This document shows, in pieces, positions 1-9,505 of a stretch of 64,000 nucleotides of DNA. The translations under genes were made by a program, and so were the position numbers. The DNA is from Edaphocola aurantiacus (GTDB lineage: Bacteria > Bacteroidota > Bacteroidia > Chitinophagales > Chitinophagaceae), in contig NZ_VOSI01000001.1 of assembly GCF_019797745.1 (NCBI RefSeq), forward strand, positions 62,001 through 126,000, written 5' to 3'. How positions within the stretch are numbered: the stretch's first letter is position 1; the number at the start of each line of letters is the position of its first letter. A model generated the notes under the pieces. The model did no database searches. It was given only the letters and a program-made list of their open reading frames with translations, and was not told the origin of the DNA.

Positions 1-1
1 A

Positions 2-508
2 AAGGCGCTGATGTTTGTTGCGGATGAAGAGAGTGATATATTAAGCTACCAGTTCAACAATAAAGGGCTGGAACACTATACAGACAATAAGCCTGTGGAG
101 ATTGTAGCAGAGATCAAGGCCGATAAACTTATCGAAAAAGCGGGCAGTAAATACCTGTTTAAGCTAGGCGATATTATAGGTCCGCAAATGGAAATGTACC
201 GGGAGGAGAAACGTATTCTGCCGATTTCGATCGCATACCCGCATGTACTGAAACGGGAGATCATTGTGCATGTACCACAGGGCTACAAAGTCTCCAATCC
301 CAATGCGGCAGACTTTAAAGTTACCTATGGTCAGCAAAAATATGGCTTCATCTCCTCGCACAGCATGAAAGGTAATGTACTGACCGTAGTGATCGAAGAA
401 TTCTATGCGCAACCGCGTTATGATGCAGCTGAGGTAGAAGATTTCCGTAAAGTGATCAATGCTTCTGCGGACTTCAACAAAGTAACACTGGTCCTGGAAA
501 AGATTTAG
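2..508 (+). CDS. C-terminal part of a DUF3857/transglutaminase-like protein (5' partial)
   Basis: The reading frame is open from the first bases of the window, so this is the tail of a longer gene; the internal ATG at 11 is probably not the true start. The visible 168 residues are mostly beta-strand-like and end in a segment (DFRKVINASADFN) that I recognise from the C-termini of Bacteroidota proteins with a DUF3857 domain and a transglutaminase-like core. Those proteins are usually exported and of unknown exact role. The transglutaminase Cys-His-Asp region would lie upstream, outside the window, so function cannot be judged here. A perfect bidirectional hairpin follows 22 bases after the stop. 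Confidence 0.7.
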   Translation, partial: KALMFVADEESDILSYQFNNKGLEHYTDNKPVEIVAEIKADKLIEKAGSKYLFKLGDIIGPQMEMYREEKRILPISIAYPHVLKREIIVHVPQGYKVSNPNAADFKVTYGQQKYGFISSHSMKGNVLTVVIEEFYAQPRYDAAEVEDFRKVINASADFNKVTLVLEKI

Positions 509-530
509 GATTATATTTCATTGATATAAC

Positions 531-562
531 AATAAAGCCCTTCCGATCGGAAGGGCTTTATT
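531..562. terminator. Perfect palindromic bidirectional terminator
   Basis: A 32-base perfect palindrome with a GC-rich centre and A-rich/T-rich outer arms lies between the convergent ends of the DUF3857-like gene and the aldolase gene. It can work as an intrinsic terminator in both directions. Confidence 0.85.
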
Positions 563-580
563 GTTTATAATGTATCAGGA

Positions 581-1639
581 TTAAGCTAAAGTGATGCTAT
601 CATCCAGGTATACGTCCTGGATTGCATTCAGCAGCTCAACGCCTACTTTCATATCTTTCTGGAATGCTTTACGGCCAGAGATCAGACCCATACCACCGGC
701 ACGTTTGTTGATCACTGCTGTAGTTACTGCTTCAGCCAGGTCAGATGCACCTTTAGACTCACCACCGGAGTTGATCAGGCCTGCACGACCCATGTAGCAG
801 TTAGCCACCTGGTAACGAGCCAGATCGATCGGATGATCTGTAGTCAGTTTGCTGTAAACATCTTTATGTGTTTTACCCACTTTAATCGCGTTGTAACCGC
901 CGTTCAGTGTAGGTAATTTTTGTTTGATGATATCTGCCTGAATGGTAACACCCAGGTGGTTAGCCTGTGCTGTTAAATCCGCTGCAGTGTGGTAATCAAC
1001 GCCATCTACTTTGAATGCGTTGTTACGCAGGTAGCACCACAGTACTGTAGCCATACCCAGAGAGTGTGCATATTCAAATGCTTTAGCCACTTCTACGATC
1101 TGACGATTGCTCTCAGGAGAACCGAAATAGATAGTAGCACCAACCGCTACAGCACCCATTTCCCATGCGTTCTTGATAGAACCGAACATGATCTGATCAA
1201 AGTTATCAGGGTAAGAAAGGAATTCGTTGTGGTTGATCTTAACGATAAACGGAATTTTGTGCGCGTACTTACGGGCAACAGAACCCAGTACACCATATGT
1301 AGAAGCAACAGCGTTACAACCACCTTCGATAGCCAGTTTCACGATGTTTTCAGAATCAAAATAGATTGGGTTTGGTGCGAAAGATGCACCAGCGCTATGC
1401 TCAATACCTTGATCCACAGGCAGGATAGATACATATCCGGTATCTGCCAGACGGCCGTTACCTAAGATAGTTTGCAGGCTGCGTAAAGTCTGTACATTAC
1501 GGTTAGACGGCATCCAGATATCCTCTACATGTGATGGTGATGGAGCGTGTAACATAGACTTATCAATAGTCTTACACTCGTGATTCAATAATGAATCGGC
1601 GTCGGCGCCTAATAACTCAACTATTTTGTTGTTTGCCAT
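581..1639 (-). CDS. fbaB: Class I fructose-bisphosphate aldolase (DhnA/FbaB type)
   Basis: This 352-residue cytoplasmic enzyme should cleave fructose 1,6-bisphosphate into dihydroxyacetone phosphate and glyceraldehyde 3-phosphate in glycolysis, and run the reverse in gluconeogenesis. The length and the motifs [10 protein letters not shown] (about residues 73-82), FIVKINHNE and AIKVGKTHK match the metal-independent DhnA-type class I family. A lysine of this set would form the Schiff base; I do not assign which. The start ATG is preceded by a strong Bacteroidota promoter (TTTG, 20 bases, TACTTTTG), and the gene stands alone between that promoter and a shared terminator, so it is probably monocistronic. 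Confidence 0.93.
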   Translation of the reverse strand: MANNKIVELLGADADSLLNHECKTIDKSMLHAPSPSHVEDIWMPSNRNVQTLRSLQTILGNGRLADTGYVSILPVDQGIEHSAGASFAPNPIYFDSENIVKLAIEGGCNAVASTYGVLGSVARKYAHKIPFIVKINHNEFLSYPDNFDQIMFGSIKNAWEMGAVAVGATIYFGSPESNRQIVEVAKAFEYAHSLGMATVLWCYLRNNAFKVDGVDYHTAADLTAQANHLGVTIQADIIKQKLPTLNGGYNAIKVGKTHKDVYSKLTTDHPIDLARYQVANCYMGRAGLINSGGESKGASDLAEAVTTAVINKRAGGMGLISGRKAFQKDMKVGVELLNAIQDVYLDDSITLA

Positions 1640-1680
1640 AATGATGTTGTATGGTTAAAATTGGTTTTCTAATTTGGCTG

Positions 1681-1712
1681 CAAAAGTAGTAAAATATGTT
1701 AATATTATCAAA
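1681..1712 (-). promoter_or_regulatory. Bacteroidota-type promoter of fbaB
   Basis: On the minus strand TTTG (1712-1709) is separated by 20 bases from TACTTTTG (1688-1681), an exact match to the Bacteroidota sigma-A consensus TTTG/TAnnTTTG. It lies about 40 bases upstream of the fbaB ATG. Confidence 0.75.
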
Positions 1713-1721
1713 TAACAAAAA

Positions 1722-3617
1722 TCAGAAGGAAATAATTCCCCCCTCATGACGTACTTTACCATCTGCTACTAATGTCCGCAAGGCCTGTATGACCTGTTCG
1801 CGGTGAATATGCCTTAGCTGCTGCAGTAAATCACTCAGCGGCAACGGTGCCTCCCGCTTCAGTACTTCAAGCAGGGTATTATTTATAGATGCATTGGTAT
1901 GCACTTCCTCAGAGCGATGCTTCTGACAATTATCACATTGTCCGCAATCTGCTACATCTTCCTGTCCGAAATAGACAGACAATAATCGATTACGACAGGT
2001 CTCTTCATTCTGTATAAAATCAGCCATCTCCTGTACCTGGCGCGACAATGCTGCTTTCATTTTACGGATGGCCGGCTCGTTCAGGTTAAGGTATGGGAAT
2101 GGAATACGGTTATGCAACCAAAGCATATAACTGCCTACAATTGCCGGCTTATACTCCAATACACCCAGGTCCTGCAGCTGCCAGAGCCTGTCTTCCAGTA
2201 TGGTCTTATCGATATTCAGTGCTTTGGCCACTTTAAAAATGGGCACTGCTGTTTCGAAATTATAGATACTACCATAGTGGCGCAACAGGGTCTCCACTAC
2301 AGGATATAAAGTTTTATAGTTTTTTTCGAGATAATTTATAGTATCCCTGTCAGTGGTAAACCTTATTGTATACTGGGTTTGCGCGTTTTCATTCCACTCC
2401 ATAAACCCTTCCCGCTCCAGTATTTTTATGGAACTGACAGTGGTGACCATGTCCAGTTTGAAACGGGTTACAAACTCCGTAATATCAAATGCAAATACCT
2501 GTTCATTTCCGGTGTGCAGGTGTATGCCCAGGTAATCGGACAGGTGCTGGTATACCGCCTTTACCTGCGATATAGGCGGGAACTGTATTTCAGGCAGATC
2601 CAGCAGGTAATTGATATCGGTTGTATGATAAAATAACTGTCCTCTTGCTGCCTCTCCGTCACGACCGGCACGACCTACTTCCTGGTAATATTGTTCTATA
2701 CTTGTAGGCAGGTCGTAATGCAGCACCAGCCTTACATCCGGCTTATCAATACCCATACCGAAGGCCGTTGTTGCGGTCATGACCGCATCTGTTTTTTCCA
2801 GCCATTGGTGGTAGGCAAAATCCTTTTCCATCTTGCGCATACCGGCATGATAATGGTAAGCAGGCAATCCAGTACGGTCCTTGACCATTTGCATACATTC
2901 TACGGTACGCTTGCGGGTTTTGCAATACACAATGCTGCTGCCGCCAGCCGTAACGAGTGCTTCGGTAAGGGCCACAGGTTTATTCTCTGTATAATCAATA
3001 TGATAGGACAGGTTAGGCCGTATCACAGACTGGGTAAAGGTTTGCGGTTGATGCAATTTTAATTGCTTACAGATATCTTCCTGCACAGCAGCCGTAGCTG
3101 AAGCGGTAATGGCCAGCACGGGCACTCTGGGAAATAACTCCCTGAACTCTGCTATGTTGCGGTAGGCAGGACGAAAGTCATGGCCCCACTGAGAAATACA
3201 GTGTGCCTCATCTACTGCAATAAACTGTACCGGCAACTGTATCATCAATTCTCTGAACGTCTCGCTCTGCAAGCGTTCCGGAGCAACATATACCAGTTTA
3301 TACCGCCCGTCTGCGACCTCATCCATCAGTTGCGCCAGCAGTAAGCGATCAAGCCCGGAGTGAATGCTCACTGCAGGAATATTACGCTTATTCAGCGCCT
3401 GTACCTGGTCTTCGATCAGGGCGATCAGTGGGCTGACCACTATAGTAATACCCTCAATATTCATTGCAGGCACCTGGTAACAAAGAGACTTGCCTGCACC
3501 GGTCGGCAACATGGCAAATACATCCCTGCCCGCTAATACGGACTGGATAATCTCTTCCTGCATGGGACGGAAACCGCTATACCCCCAATACTGCTGTAGC
3601 GTTGTCAATACATTCAT
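1722..3617 (-). CDS. recQ: RecQ-family ATP-dependent DNA helicase
   Basis: A 3'-5' superfamily 2 DNA helicase for recombination and repair. The N-terminal half carries PTGAGKSLCYQ (Walker A, about residues 38-48), DEAHCISQWGHDFRP (motif II and the RecQ aromatic loop), a TTAFGMGIDKPDVR region and QYYQEVGRAGRDG (motif VI). A cysteine set of RecQ zinc type (CRNRLLSVYFG followed by CGQCDNC) sits near residue 550, later than in E. coli RecQ, after a winged-helix-like stretch. The protein is 631 residues and no clear HRDC domain is seen. This short layout is, to my knowledge, common for the second RecQ-like protein of Bacteroidota. A Bacteroidota promoter lies 60 bases upstream. Confidence 0.92.
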   Translation of the reverse strand: MNVLTTLQQYWGYSGFRPMQEEIIQSVLAGRDVFAMLPTGAGKSLCYQVPAMNIEGITIVVSPLIALIEDQVQALNKRNIPAVSIHSGLDRLLLAQLMDEVADGRYKLVYVAPERLQSETFRELMIQLPVQFIAVDEAHCISQWGHDFRPAYRNIAEFRELFPRVPVLAITASATAAVQEDICKQLKLHQPQTFTQSVIRPNLSYHIDYTENKPVALTEALVTAGGSSIVYCKTRKRTVECMQMVKDRTGLPAYHYHAGMRKMEKDFAYHQWLEKTDAVMTATTAFGMGIDKPDVRLVLHYDLPTSIEQYYQEVGRAGRDGEAARGQLFYHTTDINYLLDLPEIQFPPISQVKAVYQHLSDYLGIHLHTGNEQVFAFDITEFVTRFKLDMVTTVSSIKILEREGFMEWNENAQTQYTIRFTTDRDTINYLEKNYKTLYPVVETLLRHYGSIYNFETAVPIFKVAKALNIDKTILEDRLWQLQDLGVLEYKPAIVGSYMLWLHNRIPFPYLNLNEPAIRKMKAALSRQVQEMADFIQNEETCRNRLLSVYFGQEDVADCGQCDNCQKHRSEEVHTNASINNTLLEVLKREAPLPLSDLLQQLRHIHREQVIQALRTLVADGKVRHEGGIISF

Positions 3618-3676
3618 AAAACACTTTTGCGCGCGCCTGGCGCTGCTTTGATCTCAAAATTCGGGGGCCGAATGTG

Positions 3677-3705
3677 CAAAAATATTATTATTTTTACCAA
3701 TACAA
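3677..3705 (-). promoter_or_regulatory. Probable promoter of recQ
   Basis: On the minus strand TATTTTTG (3684-3677) matches TAnnTTTG, with TTG (3705-3703) 18 bases upstream. It is the best consensus match before the helicase ATG at 3617. Confidence 0.55.
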
Positions 3706-4360
3706 CGTATTCTGTATAAAACTTATTCTGTAACACCTCAAAGTTTATATGTTATTAATACGTTAACTATAAATAATTCACAAAGTGTCCTGTTTTATAA
3801 TCGTAACTTAGAAGTGGAAATCAAATAGATGTGCGCCCAATCGGCCATTCCGCAGATCACGCCTCTTTTTTGATCCTCCACAGATTTGACCTGAATTTGA
3901 CATTGTGAAGCTGTAAACCGAAGTGTTTCCCCATACTAAAGAGCCTCTGTTGATGAAGAGCAACATACTCTGGCTATCTTATGTAGCATTATTTTAGTGC
4001 CTTAAGTGTGAGCACACCCCAACGAGCTGTACTGATATTTTTCCATTCCCGGAGTATCTATTGTATGAAGAGCCGCAATACGCACTCCTTTCCAATTTGT
4101 TTGATATTGTTATATCCAACCTTAAAAACAATACAAACCGGCATAACCCATCATGCCGGGCGAGGACCAATTTTCAACACGTAATATAACATCTTAAAAA
4201 AAGACACGTTTTGGCATGGCGTATGCTGCCATCTGCTTTGCTCCTGCTTGCAGCAGGTAATGCTTTGTCTAAAACGAACACCTACACACTTATTTAATAT
4301 GTTGTGGCATGATCTCTTGTGCATTATTTTAACCAATTCATCTTTTTTAAATGCCAAATC
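3706..4360. other. Long intergenic region without a convincing gene
   Basis: This stretch before the T9SS cargo gene has no open frame with a recognisable product. The minus-strand frame over 4151-4576 overlaps the start of the real gene and has no plausible domain. A small inverted repeat (7-base arms, 4138-4144 and 4153-4159) has no T-run. The promoter of the downstream gene is presumably here, but I see no exact TAnnTTTG match at a good distance. Confidence 0.5.
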
Positions 4361-5902
4361 ATGAAAAAATTTACAACATGGGCTTCCATCCTGGCTATAT
4401 GTCTCTGGATGATCGTGCCCCAGTACAGCAATGCGCAAACCAGCGCCTGTACCTTCGTAAGCCCTGCAGTAGAGCTTAATTATACAAATACTGACATTAA
4501 CGGTAACTGTGTGGTCAATGTGGACCTGAGTTTCACCATCAATATTAATAACGGTAATAAATATACGGTACTGCACTTATGGACAGAAGCCGGATACCCA
4601 AACCCTTCTTTCCCTTACGCAGTAAGTAACCCTCCTAAATCCAGTCAGGGCGGAGGTAATGGTGCCCTGGACAATGCCCTGGCCACTATTATTATCAATC
4701 GCAATACTAACCCTGCTACACTTTTAAGCACCTACGTTAATGACCCGACAATTGATGATAATATATTACCATGTATCAACCAGGTAAAAGACGGAGCCGA
4801 TGGCCTGATCCTGAATGTAGCTGATGTAGGTAATGGTAACTACTTCTATCAGATCAAAAACCTGACCCTGTTGTATCCCGGAGGCTGTAACCAGGCGATT
4901 AAATTCAAAGGCGATGCCTGGTCTTCCAATGCGGCTTCTTTAAATGTACAATGTACGATGCTCGGATTTACCTACCTGTCTAATGTCCCTACTATGGATG
5001 CAGTACAATTATGTCAGAAAGGATCTCAACAGGCACAATACAAATTCACAGTATCTACCGCATTACCCGATTACTCTATAGACTATAGTGTGGATGTATA
5101 TGCCGATGTGGACAGCAGCGGAGACTTTAACCCATTCATAGACAATGTGCTGATTCATTCTTATTCTGCAGCTTCCCTGCCGGATGTAACTATGACAGAT
5201 GCCTATTCCGTTCCATTTACTGTATTCAACTGGTCTCCTACGAAAAACAATAATCCATTGTTCTTTATCCTGGGTAATATTAAGGTGACTAATACCATAA
5301 CCAATACATTTACCACATACGGTAATACTATTATTACTACTACCGTGCCTGACTGTTCTATTGTATTACCGCTGGACAATGTAATCATTACCGGTAAACG
5401 CGATGGTAACTGGAACAGACTGTTCTGGAAAGTGCCCACTGACGATACCCGCTATGCCATCGAAAAAATGACCGAAGGCAGCAGCACCTGGAAACAGATC
5501 GGTATTGAAAAAGTGAAAGAAGGCACCGAAGTAGGAGGATATGAACAATATGCCTATACCGACATGGAACCTCAAACGGCTTTATACCGTGTAAGAGCAT
5601 TTAACCCAGACGGACAATACGGATATTCAAATGTAATCAAACTGGAACGTAATGCAGCACCTATGGACCTGCATATATTCCCTAACCCGGCCCCATCTAC
5701 ATCTGTTCAGATGGTCGCAGACTTGCCGGAAGGAGAAACTGCCAATATTGCTGTAATAAATCCATTGGGCCAGGTTGTGCGCCAGTTCAATAACGTACAT
5801 GGTGGTACCATTACGCTGGACGACCTGAGCAGTGGTCTCTATTATATCTTTATGTACAGTGCCAATAAAGAGAAAGTATGTAAAACCCTCGCCGTTAAGT
5901 AA
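4361..5902 (+). CDS. Secreted protein with type IX secretion (type A) C-terminal sorting domain
   Basis: The start was placed at the ATG at 4361 because the next residues form a classical signal peptide (MKKFTTWASILAICL, cleavage after SNA, about residue 26). The middle (about residues 27-350) is Thr/Asn-rich with no domain I can name. A fibronectin III-like module follows (FWKVPTDDTRYAIEKM to FNPDGQYGYSNVIKLER). The last 75 or so residues (IFPNPAPS, LGQVVRQF, LSSGLYYIFMY, end KTLAVK) are a clear Por-secretion-type C-terminal domain that directs outer-membrane export and surface attachment by the T9SS. The T9SS component PorT is encoded in this window. The cargo function is unknown. Confidence 0.85.
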   Translation: MKKFTTWASILAICLWMIVPQYSNAQTSACTFVSPAVELNYTNTDINGNCVVNVDLSFTININNGNKYTVLHLWTEAGYPNPSFPYAVSNPPKSSQGGGNGALDNALATIIINRNTNPATLLSTYVNDPTIDDNILPCINQVKDGADGLILNVADVGNGNYFYQIKNLTLLYPGGCNQAIKFKGDAWSSNAASLNVQCTMLGFTYLSNVPTMDAVQLCQKGSQQAQYKFTVSTALPDYSIDYSVDVYADVDSSGDFNPFIDNVLIHSYSAASLPDVTMTDAYSVPFTVFNWSPTKNNNPLFFILGNIKVTNTITNTFTTYGNTIITTTVPDCSIVLPLDNVIITGKRDGNWNRLFWKVPTDDTRYAIEKMTEGSSTWKQIGIEKVKEGTEVGGYEQYAYTDMEPQTALYRVRAFNPDGQYGYSNVIKLERNAAPMDLHIFPNPAPSTSVQMVADLPEGETANIAVINPLGQVVRQFNNVHGGTITLDDLSSGLYYIFMYSANKEKVCKTLAVK

Positions 5903-6002
5903 ACCGGAAACATAACACCTAAAGAAAAATAAAATCACATAAAAACAGATAATATATATAATACATTCTCTTACTTTGACATTGGGCTAGTGCTCACAAT
6001 TA

Positions 6003-6040
6003 ATGACCCGGACAAATTAATTTCTGTCCGGGTCATATAT
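6003..6040. terminator. Hairpin terminator after the T9SS cargo gene
   Basis: A 12-base-pair perfect stem (6003-6014 with 6025-6036) and a 10-base loop lie about 100 bases after the cargo stop and just before the ileS promoter. Confidence 0.7.
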
Positions 6041-6067
6041 TATCATTATATTTACGGCCGTGCAAAA

Positions 6068-6098
6068 TTGGAAATATCGCAAAAAAATCATAACTTTG
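6068..6098 (+). promoter_or_regulatory. Bacteroidota-type promoter of ileS
   Basis: TTG (6068-6070) lies 20 bases before TAACTTTG (6091-6098), an exact TAnnTTTG element. Initiation would fall about 30 bases before the ileS ATG at 6135. Confidence 0.7.
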
Positions 6099-6134
6099 CA
6101 CACAATTTTTTAGCGTAATCGCGTAGATCAATCC

Positions 6135-9100
6135 ATGAGTAATAAGTATCCGGAATATAAGCAGCTTAACATGCCTGCCATCGAGCAGGATCAGCACCAG
6201 AAGTGGGACGCAGGTCATTTTTTTCAAAAAAGTATGGATCTCAGAGCAGGAAGCCCTGCCTTTGTTTTTTATGAAGGGCCTCCGAGCGCTAATGGTATGC
6301 CGGGTATTCACCACGTCATTTCCCGCACACTGAAAGATCTGGTTTGTCGTTACAAAACCATGCAGGGATTCCAGGTAAAGCGTAAAGCTGGCTGGGATAC
6401 ACACGGTTTGCCCGTAGAACTGGGTGTGGAGAAAATGCTGGGTATTACAAAAGAAGATATTGGTAAAAAAATCTCTGTAGCAGACTATAACGCAGCCTGC
6501 CGCCGGGAGGTTATGAAATTTAAAGATAAGTGGGACGAGATTACCACTAAAATGGGTTACTGGGTAGACTTATCCGACCCTTATATCACGTTTGACAATA
6601 ATTACATCGAGAGCCTTTGGTGGTGTCTGGGAGAATTATACAAGAAAGGATTGCTGTACAAAAGTGTGAGCATCCAGCCTTATTCTCCTGCAGCAGGTAC
6701 GGGTTTAAGTTCGCATGAACTGAACCAGCCGGGTACTTACAAAGATGTAAAAGATACCAGTGCTACGGTGATGTTCCGCCTGACCGGCGAAGCCAGAACC
6801 CAACTCGGACTGGATGCTGCAGACGAGCAGGTATATTTTATGGCATGGACTACTACCCCATGGACCTTACCGTCCAATGCGGGTCTTACGGTAGGACCAA
6901 ACATTGACTATGTACTGGTAAAAACCCTGAATCCTTATACCCATGCGGAGCAAAAGGTAATCCTGGCGCAGCCGCTGGTGGCTAAATATTTTAAAGCGGA
7001 AGGCGAGAACCAATCGTTAAGCGATTGGGACAGCAGTTCCAAAATCCTGCCCTGGACGATTGAAAAATCTTTCAAAGGTAAAGAGCTGGAAGGTCTGCGC
7101 TATGAGCAGTTACTGCCTTTCGAAAGCAATAAACCAGAACTGAGCGGCGGTGACCCGTTCCGCGTGATCCTGGGTGATTTCGTAACGACTGAAGATGGTA
7201 CTGGTATCGTACATACCGCTCCTGCATTCGGTGCGGATGACTATAAAGTAGGTCAGAAAAACAATATCGGTATCTATAACCTGGTGGACCGCGAAGGTAA
7301 ATTCGTGGAAGGTACCGGGGAATATGCAGGCCGTTTTGTCAAAAATTATAAAGACGATCCTTATTACGAGGATGTAAATGTTGATATCTCTGTATTCCTC
7401 AAACAACATGGCCAGGCCTTTAAAGTAGAGAAATACGAGCACAGTTACCCACACTGCTGGAGAACTGACAAGCCGATCATTTATTATCCGTTGGATGCAT
7501 GGTTCATCAGAACTACTGCACTGAAAGATCAGATGGTGGCCCTGAACAAAACCATTAACTGGAAGCCTAAGGCTACCGGTGAAGGCCGTTTCGGCAACTG
7601 GTTGGAGAATATGGTAGACTGGAACCTGAGTCGCAGCCGCTACTGGGGTACTCCGCTGCCGATCTGGACAGGTACTGATGGTGCGCAGAAATGTATTGGC
7701 TCTGTTGCCGAACTGGAAGCAGAGATCCGCAAGGCACAAGCTGCCGGTTACAGCAAAGACATCGTACTGCCGCTGACCGACCTGCACAAGCCGGTTGTAG
7801 ATGATATCGTGCTGATTGATGATAATAATGAGCCGATGTACCGTGAGCCGGACCTGATCGACGTTTGGTTCGATTCGGGTGCGATGCCTTATGCACAATG
7901 GCACTTCCCGTTTGAAAATAAAGAAATCTTTGCCCGTAACTACCCTGCCGACTTTATCGCGGAAGGTGTAGATCAGACCCGTGGCTGGTTCTATACCCTG
8001 CATGCACTGGGTGCATTACTGAAAGACAGTGTGCATGAAGAACTGCGCAAAGCGGGTATAGAGGTAACAGAAGATAAATATCCTGGTGTTGCTTATAAAA
8101 CAGTTATTGCCAACGGTCTGGTTCTGGACAAGGATGGTAATAAAATGAGCAAGCGCCTGGGTAATGTTGTAGACCCGTTTGAGACAATTGAGAAATACAG
8201 TGCCGATGCTACACGCTGGTACCTGATCACCAATGCTTCTCCATGGGATAGTTTAAAATTTGATATTAAAGGTATTGAAGAAATTCAGCGTAAATTCTTC
8301 GGTACATTATATAATACCTATCAGTTCTTCGCATTATATGCCAATGTAGACGGCTTCGCCTTTAAAGAAGCCTACATTCCGGTAGCGGAGCGCCCTGAGA
8401 TTGACAGATGGATCTTGTCCTCTCTAAATACCATGATTGCATCGGTAACCAAATCGATGAATGAGTATGAGCCTACTCAGGCCGGCAGAGCGATTGAGAA
8501 CTTTGTGGATGAGCAGCTGAGTAACTGGTATGTACGTTTATGCCGCCGCCGTTTCTGGAAAGGTGAGTATGAACTGGATAAGATCAGCGCGTACCAGACC
8601 TTATTTGAGTGCCTGGAAAAACTGAGCTTACTGATTGCACCTATCTCTCCGTTCTTTGCAGACTGGCTGTTCCAGAATCTGAACAGTGTCAGCAACAGAT
8701 TTACAGAAGAGTCAGTACACCATGCCCTGTTCCCGGTTTCTGATGTATCGGTAATCGATACTGATCTGGAAGAGCGTATGCAGCAAGCGCAGGATATCTG
8801 CTCCCTGGTATTATCTATCCGTAAGAAAGTAAACATTAAGGTGCGCCAGCCATTACAGAAAATCCTGGTACCTGCATTTAACCAGCATGACAAAGATCAG
8901 CTGAACCTGGTGAAGGACCTGATCCTTTCCGAGGTGAATGTTAAGGAACTGGAATTCCTGACGGATGACGGATTTATTAAAAAACGCATCAAACCTAATT
9001 TCAAAACCCTGGGTAAGAAAGTAGGTGCGAAAATGAAAGCAGTAGCCGCTTATATCAATGACCTGAGTGCTGATCAGATTGCTGCATTAGAGCATCACAA

Positions 9101-9503
9101 GCATATAGCAGTAAACATTGAGGGTACAGAAGTGATTGTGGATATAGAGGATGTAGAGATCATCGCAGAAGATATTCCGGGCTGGTCTGTTGCAAATAAA
9201 GAAAATATTACCGTAGCTTTGGATATTTCTCTGAACAATGAGTTAACCGAAGAAGGAAATGCACGTGAGATTGTTAACCGCATTCAGAAGATCAGAAAAG
9301 AAAGGGATTTTGCCCTGACCGATAGAATATTAGTACAAATTGAAGAAAACGAGGCTATTAATAGCGCCGTTAAAAATAATATAGCGTATATTTCGGAAGA
9401 AATACTTGCAGACAAAATTGAGTTAGTTAACAACATTGAAGATGGCATCAGCATTGAGGTCAACGATTTACTGCTAGCCGTTTCTATTACTAAAAATTCG
9501 TAA
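6135..9503 (+). CDS. ileS: Isoleucine-tRNA ligase
   Basis: This class Ia synthetase charges tRNA-Ile with isoleucine in the cytoplasm. It is 1122 residues long, as in the long eukaryote-like IleS of Bacteroidota. The HIGH signature appears as the variant PSANGMPGIHH (about residues 50-60), the editing (CP1) domain carries TTTPWTLPSN (about 238-247), and the catalytic KMSKR loop (NKMSKRLGN) is near residue 670. A tRNA anticodon-binding region and a long C-terminal extension follow. The next gene starts two bases after the stop, so the two are probably co-transcribed from the promoter at 6068-6098. Long IleS forms are often naturally tolerant of mupirocin; that is family knowledge and not shown here. 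Confidence 0.97.
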   Translation: MSNKYPEYKQLNMPAIEQDQHQKWDAGHFFQKSMDLRAGSPAFVFYEGPPSANGMPGIHHVISRTLKDLVCRYKTMQGFQVKRKAGWDTHGLPVELGVEKMLGITKEDIGKKISVADYNAACRREVMKFKDKWDEITTKMGYWVDLSDPYITFDNNYIESLWWCLGELYKKGLLYKSVSIQPYSPAAGTGLSSHELNQPGTYKDVKDTSATVMFRLTGEARTQLGLDAADEQVYFMAWTTTPWTLPSNAGLTVGPNIDYVLVKTLNPYTHAEQKVILAQPLVAKYFKAEGENQSLSDWDSSSKILPWTIEKSFKGKELEGLRYEQLLPFESNKPELSGGDPFRVILGDFVTTEDGTGIVHTAPAFGADDYKVGQKNNIGIYNLVDREGKFVEGTGEYAGRFVKNYKDDPYYEDVNVDISVFLKQHGQAFKVEKYEHSYPHCWRTDKPIIYYPLDAWFIRTTALKDQMVALNKTINWKPKATGEGRFGNWLENMVDWNLSRSRYWGTPLPIWTGTDGAQKCIGSVAELEAEIRKAQAAGYSKDIVLPLTDLHKPVVDDIVLIDDNNEPMYREPDLIDVWFDSGAMPYAQWHFPFENKEIFARNYPADFIAEGVDQTRGWFYTLHALGALLKDSVHEELRKAGIEVTEDKYPGVAYKTVIANGLVLDKDGNKMSKRLGNVVDPFETIEKYSADATRWYLITNASPWDSLKFDIKGIEEIQRKFFGTLYNTYQFFALYANVDGFAFKEAYIPVAERPEIDRWILSSLNTMIASVTKSMNEYEPTQAGRAIENFVDEQLSNWYVRLCRRRFWKGEYELDKISAYQTLFECLEKLSLLIAPISPFFADWLFQNLNSVSNRFTEESVHHALFPVSDVSVIDTDLEERMQQAQDICSLVLSIRKKVNIKVRQPLQKILVPAFNQHDKDQLNLVKDLILSEVNVKELEFLTDDGFIKKRIKPNFKTLGKKVGAKMKAVAAYINDLSADQIAALEHHKHIAVNIEGTEVIVDIEDVEIIAEDIPGWSVANKENITVALDISLNNELTEEGNAREIVNRIQKIRKERDFALTDRILVQIEENEAINSAVKNNIAYISEEILADKIELVNNIEDGISIEVNDLLLAVSITKNS

Positions 9504-9505
9504 TT

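Noticed and set aside
4151-4576. Minus-strand 141-codon frame
   Set aside because: It overlaps the signal-peptide region of the T9SS cargo gene and resembles no protein.
7110-8003. 297-codon open frame antisense to ileS
   Set aside because: It lies wholly within the ileS coding frame, has no domain and no start signals; it is a codon-bias shadow.
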